This document shows positions 9,350 through 16,682 of a stretch of 59,557 nt of DNA, piece by piece. This DNA comes from Bradyrhizobium tropiciagri (lineage in GTDB: Bacteria; Pseudomonadota; Alphaproteobacteria; Rhizobiales; Xanthobacteraceae): contig NZ_LFLZ01000058.1 in NCBI RefSeq assembly GCF_001189845.1, positions 1 to 59,557 of the forward strand, given 5' to 3'. The translations under genes and the position numbers were made by a program. The notes under the pieces were generated by a model. It saw only the letters and a program-made list of their open reading frames with translations, was not told where the DNA came from and searched no databases. Each line of letters begins with the position of its first letter. Position 1 is the stretch's first letter.

Positions 9350-9778
9350 TGATCATTCACGAGGACCGGAAAGCACAAAACAATGCTTCACCCGTGACAC
9401 AAATCCATTAAAAGAATGCCTATTTTTCCCGGAATAAGCGATGCAACGGCTCTTCAATTGCACTCAGAAATCTGAGGCGAATTCAGGTTTGTTTGCTAAT
9501 ATCTTCCTCAATTCCGTGGGAACTACGATCCCCGCGGACGTGGTGGAAAGCTAAGGGTTGACGGAAGTGTCGTAGGCCGCGGAAAGGCGGCCGCTCTCAG
9601 GCGATTCAAACCAGCTAGCTAGACCCCGTAGTCTTACGGATCAAGGTCAACTCTCGTGCCGCATCCGGCTGGCCTGTTGCTGGGGCCCGCTCGCCAGGCC
9701 ATCGAGCAGGAGGCGGAGCCAGCGTCCGAGCTGGCAACGGGGGCAACCTGAACGGCGCGCTCGGAATGTCGCAGCGGT
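9350..9778. other. Non-coding stretch upstream of the minor tad operon
   Basis: About 430 bases with no supportable gene. The first ~200 bases are AT-richer than the surroundings and would hold the promoter of the minus-strand TadG operon. A small inverted repeat CTCAG-AAAT-CTGAG lies at 9463-9476. I could not identify a convincing -35/-10 or sigma-54 element. Confidence 0.4.
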
Positions 9779-10110
9779 GTTCTGGATCAGATCGCGCGGG
9801 CGGTGGCGAGCGCGGCCTGCGCCATCAAGGCGACCGATCTTGTGCGGCCGCTGCTGCCGTTTCCTGAACTGCTCGATCGGAAGAATGCCCTGCGCAAGGC
9901 GTTGGCAGGGCAGGTTCAGGCAAGGACACCCTGCGCGAGCGAAACGTGCAGATTCAGAAGCTTCATTTCCGGCTCATCGACGAAGAGCGCAGCAGGCTAC
10001 CAGCGGCGCCGGCCGACGCGAGCAAGCCGCCGGCGGCGGTCACGCAATGGCGACAATCCAACCCGGAGGGTTGTGGCCGGCTCGGAGGCGACGCTGCGAC
10101 GTGCTTTTGA
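9779..10110 (+). pseudogene. Decayed gene fragment with a frameshift
   Basis: Two coding-like segments in different frames lie end to end: first LDQIARAVASAACAIKATDL continuing to KNALRKALAGQVQ, then, one frame over, KDTLRERNVQIQKLHFRLID to a stop at 10108-10110. Joined, they read as a helical, coiled-coil-like protein piece (LRKALAGQVQ-x-KDTLRERNVQIQKL). I do not recognise the parent family. A single-base indel near 9920 would restore one frame. No start codon or complete domain remains. Confidence 0.35.
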
Positions 10111-10256
10111 GGCGGTGCGAAGCCAGGTTGAAAAACGCATGTCATGCGTCGTTGCTGCTGTCATTGCGAGTCCATCAGCCTCCGAGTTACCTCGTGGATC
10201 ATCGTGACCCGCAAAGACCGTCGCGTTGGAACATGACACCAGCGGTGATGCAGCAG

Positions 10257-10517
10257 TTAGCAACCGAAGAACCGATCGCGGACGTTGCTCGATGCCGGTG
10301 ACCACTTGTAGACCACGGCGAGCTGGGCGCGAGAGACATTATATTGGCCCATGGCGCGCCACCAGGCCATCGCTCGAAGTAGCGTCCACTGCGGATTGGT
10401 GAGGGAGGCATCACCGCTCACCGCCGGTGACGGGGAACGCGCGAGCGGTGCGGGCACGCGCGAGGTCTGCGCCTTGGAGGTAGGCCGCGGCGGCGGGGAG
10501 CGACCCTGCGCTGCTGC
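10257..10517 (-). pseudogene. Fragment resembling a winged-helix tail domain of phage/plasmid proteins
   Basis: On the minus strand a Pro/Arg-rich linker (SPPPRPTSKAQTSRVPAPLA) is followed by SLTNPQWTLLRAMAWWRAMG and YNVSRAQLAVVYKWSPASSN, ending in a stop at 10257. The pattern (linker, then LT.PQ..LL.A.AWW...G) is reminiscent of small winged-helix tail domains in proteobacterial mobile-element proteins. No upstream catalytic domain is present, so I call it a remnant. Recognition is by eye only. Confidence 0.3.
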
Positions 10518-10831
10518 AAGCGGTTATTCATGGAGCCGCCCGGCCTGTGCCGGCAATTGCGCCGGGCTGCCTTATCTCGCCAGCACGGATTTCACGCCGC
10601 GCCTCGCTAGCGTTCAGAGAGTATCGCATCGGGATCGGACTTTTGGAGCAATCAGAAGTTGCAGGAACCGGGTTCGTAGCCACGACCAGCCGATGGCGCA
10701 ACAGGAAAACGTTCCAGTGCACAGGCTCTGTTGCACTCTGGCGATGCAGCCGATGGCAAGCTACGGTCCCCAGCGCTGGAGACCGGGCATTGCAATCATC
10801 TAGCGCACCATCGTCCACCGCCGGAACCCGC

Positions 10832-11365
10832 ATGCCTGCGTGGCGCGATCTCGGGCTAAAGGTTCGGTCGCACGGCGGCCGCTGGCCAATCGCGATGGCT
10901 TGCTTCATCGGGCTCATGTTCGGCGCCTATATGGCAGTTGCCGATGCATCGCTGTTTCGATCGGTGGTCCCGGCCGGCCAAGCTGAGCTGGTCGCCAGCC
11001 TATCGACGATCGAACGGATCGGCTTCTTCGCGTGGCGCGCAGTTGTCGACGAAGTGATCTACCGCTTCATCCTGATGTCAGCCGTGGTCTGGCTGCTGGC
11101 CGCGATCGCCGGACGGCCGCAGCCGTGGTGCTACTGGGCTGCGATCGTTATCTGCGCGCTGGTGTTCTATCCGGCGGCACACCTTGGATATCTCGCTACG
11201 CTCGATCGGGCGCCGCTGATCTGGCTCCGGGAGGTCTCGCTGCATGGCGCCGCGCTATGGCTGTGGGGTTATCTCTACTGGCGCCACGGCCTTGTGGCAT
11301 CGATCGTCGGACACATCAGCGCGCACTTCTCGCTGCAACCGCTGCTCAGCCTGTTCTTCAGCTGA
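10832..11365 (+). CDS. CPBP-type intramembrane protease-like protein
   Basis: 177 residues when started at the ATG at 10832; the longer upstream frame is low-complexity, Arg/Ser-rich and unlike protein. At least four hydrophobic helices are present. Three CPBP-like motifs can be seen: DEVIYR at residues 73-78 (family form EExxxR), FYPAAH at 112-117, and GHISAHFSLQ at 160-169. The family includes CAAX-type prenyl proteases and bacteriocin-immunity proteins. The first Glu of the EE pair is Asp here, so activity is uncertain. Its 3' end overlaps the convergent minus-strand gene by 111 bases. Confidence 0.65.
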   Translation: MPAWRDLGLKVRSHGGRWPIAMACFIGLMFGAYMAVADASLFRSVVPAGQAELVASLSTIERIGFFAWRAVVDEVIYRFILMSAVVWLLAAIAGRPQPWCYWAAIVICALVFYPAAHLGYLATLDRAPLIWLREVSLHGAALWLWGYLYWRHGLVASIVGHISAHFSLQPLLSLFFS

Positions 11366-11689
11366 CGGGTTCCAGCGCAGATCCATCCGCTCGCCGCGGT
11401 CGAATCGGCGGTACTTCTCCGCGGTCCAAGCCTTGTGATGGTGCCAAGCCGCGAAGTCGGCCTCGGTGCGGGATTTAAGGAAGGCATCCCACTCGGCACC
11501 GAACGCCGCGCGCTGAACCGCGGGTGCATTCACCCGGTCGGCTGCCCGGGGTAGAAGCCGCCAGTGCCACATCTCGGTATTGCCCGGCGCGCCGACAGCG
11601 CGCGCGATCGAGCCGGCAGGGATGTCGCCGTACCAGACCTGCCCGCAGTCCTGGCGGTCGGGGTCGAGTCGACGGGTGAGATCGGTCAT
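11255..11689 (-). CDS. Conserved hypothetical protein, 3' end overlapping a convergent gene
   Basis: 144 residues. The N-terminal ~105 residues (MTDLTRRLDPDRQDCGQVWY, GDIPAGSIARAVGAPGN, KSRTEADFAAWHHHKAWTAE, KYRRFDRGERM) resemble a protein type I know from rhizobial accessory regions; function unknown, soluble. The last ~37 residues are encoded by the antisense of the CPBP-like gene and look like read-through past a lost stop. This suggests a recombination junction near 11365. Confidence 0.55.
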   Translation of the reverse strand: MTDLTRRLDPDRQDCGQVWYGDIPAGSIARAVGAPGNTEMWHWRLLPRAADRVNAPAVQRAAFGAEWDAFLKSRTEADFAAWHHHKAWTAEKYRRFDRGERMDLRWNPSAEEQAEQRLQREVRADVSDDRCHKAVAPVEITPQP

Positions 11690-11926
11690 GACGGCATGCT
11701 CGCGGCGTCCTGGGGGTTTTGCAAATGGCGCGTATGCGGCCGGAAACAGGCGGATGAAAACCGCTGCTCATTGCAAAACTGAATAAGAGATTTCAAGTAG
11801 ATATCCCAAAATTCATTAGGCTCTTGCAGGCGCATCACAAAGATCTCCGACCAAGTCCACAGACCAGATTTTCCTGTGCGTTCAGCGAGCCAGCGTTCGA
11901 ACAACGACAAGATCCATCGTCCCCCG

Positions 11927-13309
11927 CTAATGCAATGCGACAGATCGATCCTTTGCCTGCTGGATGCCGCCGGCAAGCGCCTTTGCATATAGCTCGCGCG
12001 CCTTCGTCACATCGCCGCGTGTTCCGTAGGTCTTCCACGTGGAAAGAACGAGGGGATCATATGTCTCCGCGAGCATGAAGCTCGCCTGCGCGCTACCCGT
12101 CTCAAGAGCGTGTTCGAGCACGATCCGCGCTGCACTGATATCCCCTTGGCCGAGCAGGGCGCTGGCGCGCGCCAGCAACCTGGCCGCCTCCGGACCGCCT
12201 TGCGCCTCAGCGACCGCTGGCTGCTCTGTCGCAGCCGCTTCCGGCGCCCCGACCCGGTCGCGCTCCTTCTCTAGAGACTGTCGCAGCTCTGCCGTCGTAC
12301 TCTTGGCGGCCTTCTTCACCTGCATCGCTTCGTCACCGGCCTTGCTAGACAGCGCCACCTCGAGGTCCCGCCGTGCCCTCGCAAGCTCGCCAGTCAGCGC
12401 CTCGGCCCTGTCGTGCTCCGTCTTCAAAGACTGTCGCAGCTCCGCCATCGCGCTGTCCGCGACCTGATTGAGCTGCGTCGCCTGATCGCGCGCCTTGTTC
12501 GCCTGCACTACCTGCATCTCAATGATCTGCTGCGCCTTCGCCAGTTCACTTGCTAGAGCCTCTGCGCGGCGCCGCTCCTTTTCAGAAGATTGTTGCGCTT
12601 CCGGCTGCATTGCCCCCACACCTTGCTTGCCCTGCGCAGCATCCTGCGGTGCCTGTGAGATCGCCCGGTCGGCTTGCTGATGAAGGGCCGGATCCCGCGC
12701 CGATGAATCGGCCTTTTGCTGGTCTTGGCTTGGGACCTGGGTCTCTTGCTTGACGGCCGCCACATCTGCTGTGCCGGGCCTGACGTTTTGCTGCTCACCA
12801 ATGTATCGCGTCACGTAGGCGACGACCTCGGCGTGGAAATACCAGCCGATGAGCGGCGCCCCGACCATCACTGCGGCAATCGAGGAGATGGCAAACCAGC
12901 GCCGCGCGGTCGGTCCGCGCTTCTGTTTGCTCTGCGCGGCCTGCGCTTCGACCCCGACGCCAGCGACAGGGTCCGCGTTCGTAACCAGACGAGTTAATTC
13001 CCTCACCCTCGCGCGTTCGGCCAGGCCCGAGGGGAAACAAAAGGAGCGGGGCCCTGGCGACGCCGGGGGGGCGATCGATCCGGTTTCCTTTGGCGGAATG
13101 AATTCATCTTGCAGAATAAATTCATCACCTTCCTCTGGAAGATGCATTATTTGCCAATGCGTCGGCGTGATCTCGCTTGGCTCGCCATTTTTCCGAACCC
13201 ACCCGCGCCCCTCAGCCGACCACTGAGCAGATTCGAAGCTTCCGCTTACGTCATCCTCAAGAATGACGAATGTCCCATCCTTTGGAGCGGTGTCGATCGC
13301 GCGGCGCAT
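11927..13309 (-). CDS. DUF551-like / coiled-coil / Sel1-TPR-like membrane protein
   Basis: 460 residues with a mosaic layout. Residues ~1-58 look like a DUF551-type domain (AIDTAPKDGTFVILEDD ... PTHWQIMHLP). A membrane helix lies at ~138-158. Residues ~230-355 are an Ala/Glu/Gln/Arg-rich coiled coil with a recurring unit (LRQSLKTEHDRAEALTGELA; ELRQSLEKERDRVGAPE). Residues ~375-460 look like TPR/Sel1 repeats (AARLLARASALLGQGDISAA, later RELYAKALAGGIQQA). It may be a Bradyrhizobium-type envelope scaffold with the coiled coil in the periplasm, but no function is established. The gene at the right window edge has a related coiled-coil unit. Confidence 0.7.
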   Translation of the reverse strand: MRRAIDTAPKDGTFVILEDDVSGSFESAQWSAEGRGWVRKNGEPSEITPTHWQIMHLPEEGDEFILQDEFIPPKETGSIAPPASPGPRSFCFPSGLAERARVRELTRLVTNADPVAGVGVEAQAAQSKQKRGPTARRWFAISSIAAVMVGAPLIGWYFHAEVVAYVTRYIGEQQNVRPGTADVAAVKQETQVPSQDQQKADSSARDPALHQQADRAISQAPQDAAQGKQGVGAMQPEAQQSSEKERRRAEALASELAKAQQIIEMQVVQANKARDQATQLNQVADSAMAELRQSLKTEHDRAEALTGELARARRDLEVALSSKAGDEAMQVKKAAKSTTAELRQSLEKERDRVGAPEAAATEQPAVAEAQGGPEAARLLARASALLGQGDISAARIVLEHALETGSAQASFMLAETYDPLVLSTWKTYGTRGDVTKARELYAKALAGGIQQAKDRSVALH

Positions 13310-14107
13310 GTAAAAGACGCCTATTCGAAGCGGTTACACGATTTTTTAGAAGGACTTAGCCAATGCGCGGATTCTACTCCACCCCAAGAAAGGCCTCAAG
13401 AAATAGTCATTTGGGTCTTTGGCGGTAGTCCGACCGCAGCACGGCGGGCGGCGCCTACTAGGCTGTGCCGCCGCGGCCGCAGGGCGAACTCGTCCGCCAC
13501 AGCGGCGGCTTTCAGGCGGCTGAAGGAGTCAAATCCGTATTTTTGGGATCAATGCTAACTCCCGTGCGAAAGCAGATCACCGCTTATGCGGGCGGACGCC
13601 CTGTGACTGCGTCAGAGCTCTTTCAGCCTCCGTTATCGCCGCGTCAGTTGAGCGGAGTCAGCGGTTGTCACCGCTGGCGCTCGTGCAGACCAGCCAGGTT
13701 AACGCCTGTGCAATTTGGCGATCCGAATACCAGCATAGCGCCGGCTCCGAGCTCTCGAACAATCGGGTGAGGTGAGCCACCGCAAGCGCCGGTCAGAAGT
13801 CCCACCAATCGCGCTCGTGGTCAAAAAACCAGGCGGCCCGTTGGATCCGCACTTCGTGGGCAGGGCAGGTTCAGGCAAGGTGCGTGTACGTCGGTAACCG
13901 CGCGCATTTGTCCTATCATACCGTTTCGAACGAAGCCCGCTGAAATGTCGTTGAAATCCCTCAATTCGAGGGGACGCTGGCGTTGCTGTGCCGTGGCGCC
14001 TTTGATTGTGGAAGTAGAGCTTGAGTTTGATCAACAACCATACGCTCAAAAGCGCGCTTTAGCAGCGCTCTGTCGCACGCTTGTACCGGGCTGTTGGCCT
14101 CTTCTTT
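13310..14107. other. Long stretch without a supportable gene
   Basis: Roughly 800 bases between two minus-strand genes. Frames here are short and lack domain-like sequence. Bases 13859-13880 repeat exactly the 22 bases at 9904-9925, pointing to shared mobile or repeat-derived ancestry. No promoter or RNA gene recognised. Confidence 0.35.
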
Positions 14108-15100
14108 TCAAGTCGCGCGTGCGATTTGGGTAGAAGTCAAAACTTCTTCTCTAGCAAACCTGCGCTTTGCGTAGTCAATGAGCGGGGCTTCGATCGCGCG
14201 CCAGCTTGTTTCGGCCAGAATGCAGGCGATCGGAAGTGCGACGAGGCCCGAATAAATGCCGAAGCCGGAATCAAAGATGGCGTTGAGTACCACCAGATGG
14301 AAGAGGTAAAGCGCATAGCAGCGGCGGCCCATCCAGATCAGCGGACGAAGCATCACGCGTTGTTGCGCTACAGCTCCCGACCACACCGTAACGCAGCACA
14401 TCAATGCTACGCATGAGAGGGGAAAGGGGGCGCCCGCTAAGAAATAGGCGAAGTCGCAAATTGCCGTCAGGCAAGCGAGGACGGCCCATGTTGCGGGAGA
14501 GCGGCAATAGCCGCGCATCAAGCAGGCAATCAGAACGCCGCCGAGCAGTTCATCCAAACGACCGGGCAGTAGATACTCCCAGGATTGGTCGTGCAAATAG
14601 GTGGCAAACAACCAGCGCCAGACCGGTGCGAGCAGTATGCAGCTCCAAAGGGCTCTGATCAGCCATTGGCGCGACAGCCAGAAAATAAGTACTGGAAGGA
14701 ACAGGTAGAATTGCTCTTCGATGGCGAGGGACCAGGTGACGAATGCTGGTTCCTGCAGGGGATAGCCAAACTGCAACCATGGCACCGCCTGAGCGAAGAA
14801 CAGATAGTACCCCCAATGATCTGGCGGAGAGATAGCCAAGAGCAGCCAGTAGAGCGGTAGAATGCGGAATGCGCGCCGGCCATAGAAGGACGAGAAATAG
14901 CGGGGCTGCTTGCGACTATCGAGAAGAATTCCACCGATCAGGAAGCCACTCAAGACGAAGAATAGATCGACGCCCAAGACGCCATAGCGGAATATGGCAT
15001 TGATGAACCCAAAATAGTGGCAGGAGATCACCATTGCGATGGCCAGACCTCGGAGCGCATCAAGCGGCTCGGAGCGGTCGGGCTGAAGCGAGCTCCTCAT
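14108..15100 (-). CDS. Acyltransferase 3 family protein (OafA/ExoZ-type)
   Basis: 330 residues, about ten hydrophobic helices. Hallmarks: DALRGLAIAMVISCHYFGF near the N-terminus with the catalytic-type His, FFVLSGFLIGGILLDS, FYGRRAFRILPLYWLLL, SLAIEEQFYLFLPVLI and a C-terminal EAPLIDYAKRRF. These inner-membrane enzymes transfer acyl (often acetyl) groups to surface sugars such as O-antigen or exopolysaccharide. It lies alone, divergent from the pilin operon. A frameshifted paralogue is at 30090-31071 on the same strand. Substrate unknown. Confidence 0.9.
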   Translation of the reverse strand: MRSSLQPDRSEPLDALRGLAIAMVISCHYFGFINAIFRYGVLGVDLFFVLSGFLIGGILLDSRKQPRYFSSFYGRRAFRILPLYWLLLAISPPDHWGYYLFFAQAVPWLQFGYPLQEPAFVTWSLAIEEQFYLFLPVLIFWLSRQWLIRALWSCILLAPVWRWLFATYLHDQSWEYLLPGRLDELLGGVLIACLMRGYCRSPATWAVLACLTAICDFAYFLAGAPFPLSCVALMCCVTVWSGAVAQQRVMLRPLIWMGRRCYALYLFHLVVLNAIFDSGFGIYSGLVALPIACILAETSWRAIEAPLIDYAKRRFAREEVLTSTQIARAT

Positions 15101-15414
15101 GACAATTGGCCTGGGCCCAAAAATGAAATGTCAAAAATTTATCACGAGGTTTTCTGGTACAGCAACAATGTTGGTGTCCGTTGGTTACCGGGTGGGCAGA
15201 GAAACTCTTGCTGTGGTGCAAGCGACGGTAATCGACGGTCTGCCGCTTTCCGGTTCTGTATCGGATTGTGGACAATGTTCGGGGTGGAATCTTCGCCCAG
15301 ACGGAGCCGCCACCGTATTCACACGGGGCGCCCAATTGAAATCTAGTGAAATGCAAAAATCCCTGCAATTTAAGCAGTTTTGGCGACCTACTGCCTGAAC
15401 ATCGTGCCGTTGAG
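15101..15414. other. Spacer between acyltransferase and flp promoter region
   Basis: About 310 bases of moderately AT-rich sequence between divergent genes. No convincing ORF. It would carry the acyltransferase promoter on its left side. Confidence 0.35.
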
Positions 15415-15432
15415 GGTGTGGGCGGCCACACC
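15415..15432. promoter_or_regulatory. Palindrome upstream of flp promoter, candidate enhancer-binding site
   Basis: GGTGTGG-GCGG-CCACACC is a perfect 7+7 inverted repeat with a 4-base spacer. Its centre is about 100 bases upstream of the predicted sigma-54 start site, a typical distance for binding of a sigma-54 activator. The activator is not identifiable from the window. A degenerate CtrA-like TTAA-N7-TTAC lies just downstream at 15441-15455. Confidence 0.45.
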
Positions 15433-15498
15433 AGGTAGGGTTAATAAACGATTACCAATCGACAGAATTCTCGCGAAAGATTATACGTAATTCTCAGT

Positions 15499-15513
15499 TG
15501 GCACTGGATTTGC
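15499..15513 (+). promoter_or_regulatory. Sigma-54 (-24/-12) promoter of the flp pilin genes
   Basis: TGGCAC-TGGAT-TTGC matches the RpoN consensus TGGCAC-N5-TTGC at every invariant base with exact spacing. Transcription would start near 15525, giving a leader of about 36 bases to the pilin ATG at 15561. This makes pilin transcription dependent on RpoN and an ATP-driven activator. Confidence 0.75.
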
Positions 15514-15560
15514 CCGCCAACGGTTTTGAGTAAATTCATCGTAAAAAGGGATATTTTCCT

Positions 15561-15779
15561 ATGCTGAAGCTTTACATCCAGACCACCGAAGCTTTCAAGC
15601 GTCTCGCTTCGGACAAGGACGGCGTTGTGTCGTTCGAATACGTGATCGTTGCCGCTTGCATCGTCGCCGCGGTTGCTGCCGCGTTTGGCACCACGACCTC
15701 CAGCGGTATCGGCGCTGCACTGACCACCGCGATCGGCAAGATCACGACGGCGCTCGGCAACGCTGTCCCGGCTGCTTGA
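15561..15779 (+). CDS. flp: Flp/Fap type IVb pilin (first copy)
   Basis: 72-residue prepilin, the major subunit of Tad pili. A 21-residue basic leader ends in Gly21; then VVSFEYVIVAACIVAAVAAA is the hydrophobic stalk with the Flp motif G/xxxxEY (Glu26, Tyr27). The mature pilin would be 51 residues, ending ALGNAVPAA. The prepilin peptidase CpaA is encoded 400 bases downstream. A sigma-54 promoter lies upstream. Residues 21-54 are identical to those of the second pilin. An AAGGGA ribosome site precedes the ATG. Confidence 0.95.
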   Translation: MLKLYIQTTEAFKRLASDKDGVVSFEYVIVAACIVAAVAAAFGTTTSSGIGAALTTAIGKITTALGNAVPAA

Positions 15780-15792
15780 TAGGGGCGCGGAC

Positions 15793-15808
15793 AGGTTCTT
15801 CTGAACCT
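15793..15808. other. Short hairpin after the first flp gene
   Basis: AGGTTC-TTCT-GAACCT, a perfect 6-bp stem with a 4-base loop, 14 bases after the stop codon of the first pilin gene. It forms a pair with the stronger hairpin at 15822-15846; no U-tract follows. Confidence 0.5.
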
Positions 15809-15821
15809 CTCGTAACTCTTG

Positions 15822-15846
15822 CCGTTGGCAGTTTCTCTGCCAACGG
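15822..15846. other. Strong 10-bp hairpin between the two flp genes
   Basis: CCGTTGGCAG-TTTCT-CTGCCAACGG is a perfect 10-bp stem with a 5-base loop. It sits between the stop of the first pilin and the start of the second. Without a U-tract it is more likely an mRNA 3' stabiliser or partial terminator that raises pilin message over downstream genes than a full terminator. Confidence 0.6.
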
Positions 15847-15894
15847 TGGAGCACGACTTTCGCAATATTCATTGTCAGAAGAGGGCTTGCTACC

Positions 15895-16107
15895 ATGCGT
15901 AAGTATTACTTCGAAGCGAAAGAAGTCCTGGCGCGTTTGCGCACCGACGAAGTCGGCGTGGTGTCGTTCGAGTACGTGATCGTTGCCGCTTGCATCGTTG
16001 CTGCCGTGGCTGCTGCGTTCGGAACCACGACTTCCAGTGGCATCGGCGCGGCGCTGAGTACAGCGATTAACAATATCACTACCGCGGTTAGTGCTGCGGC
16101 TGCCTAA
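15895..16107 (+). CDS. flp: Flp/Fap type IVb pilin (second copy)
   Basis: 70-residue prepilin. Leader ends Gly21 with VVSFEYVIVAACIVAAVAAA after it (Glu26, Tyr27). The 34-residue core at 21-54 is identical to the first pilin, while leader (MRKYYFEAKEVLARLRTDEV) and tail (INNITTAVSAAAA) differ. A tandem duplication that kept the assembly helix and changed the exposed end. The mature form would be 49 residues. Likely cotranscribed with the first copy. Confidence 0.95.
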   Translation: MRKYYFEAKEVLARLRTDEVGVVSFEYVIVAACIVAAVAAAFGTTTSSGIGAALSTAINNITTAVSAAAA

Positions 16108-16128
16108 GTACATAATATCGCGCTTTGG

Positions 16129-16150
16129 AGGGGGTATTATTTTCGCCCCC
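16129..16150 (+). terminator. Hairpin between flp and cpaA, attenuator-like
   Basis: GGGGG at 16130-16134 pairs with CCCCC at 16146-16150, with a U-G pair extending the stem by one. The loop is AT-rich, and a weak T-rich run (gccattttct) follows. Its place between abundant pilin message and the assembly genes fits partial termination. Confidence 0.4.
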
Positions 16151-16174
16151 GCCATTTTCTGAGGCATATATTTT

Positions 16175-16681
16175 ATGAATTGGATTGCGACCACGACCTC
16201 GTGTCTGGAAATCGCATTGTTGTTCTATGTCGCAACGATCGATATCGCGACACGGTTGATCCGAAACGAAATTTGCCTAGCGCTGGCGTTCCTTGGGATC
16301 GTCGGTCAATTGGCCGGTCCGATGCAGATCGGGCAGTCGCTGGTCGTTGCTGCAATCCTGTTTCTGATGCTTTTCGTGATGTACCAGCGCGGAATGATCG
16401 GCGGCGGCGACGTCAAGCTGCTGGTTGCCTTGGCGATCGGTCTCCCGCTCGCCGGCGTGATTGAGTTGCTGACCGTAACTGCATTGGCCGGTGGCGCTCT
16501 GGCCGCAGTGCATTTGATGATGCGCCGTCTGCCATATCCGAGGCTGGCGCCCGCCGGATCCTCGCTTGCGCGAAGGGTCTACGCGGTCGAGCGATGGCGT
16601 CATTTGCGACATGCACCGCTGCCCTACGGGGTCGCCATCGCATGCGGCGGTATCTGGACCATTTTGAGCAAAGGATTTTGA
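16175..16681 (+). CDS. cpaA: Prepilin peptidase CpaA (TadV family)
   Basis: 168 residues, an inner-membrane aspartyl protease that cleaves the leader of Flp pilins and TadE-like pseudopilins after Gly. Two catalytic Asp can be placed: Asp23 in TIDIATRLIRN and Asp79 in the GxGDxK-type motif GGGDVKL. About five helices. It is short, as in the Tad subfamily, and has no N-methylase domain of the PilD kind. Starts the assembly operon; the cpaB ATG follows its stop by one base. Confidence 0.92.
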   Translation: MNWIATTTSCLEIALLFYVATIDIATRLIRNEICLALAFLGIVGQLAGPMQIGQSLVVAAILFLMLFVMYQRGMIGGGDVKLLVALAIGLPLAGVIELLTVTALAGGALAAVHLMMRRLPYPRLAPAGSSLARRVYAVERWRHLRHAPLPYGVAIACGGIWTILSKGF

Positions 16682-16682
16682 C

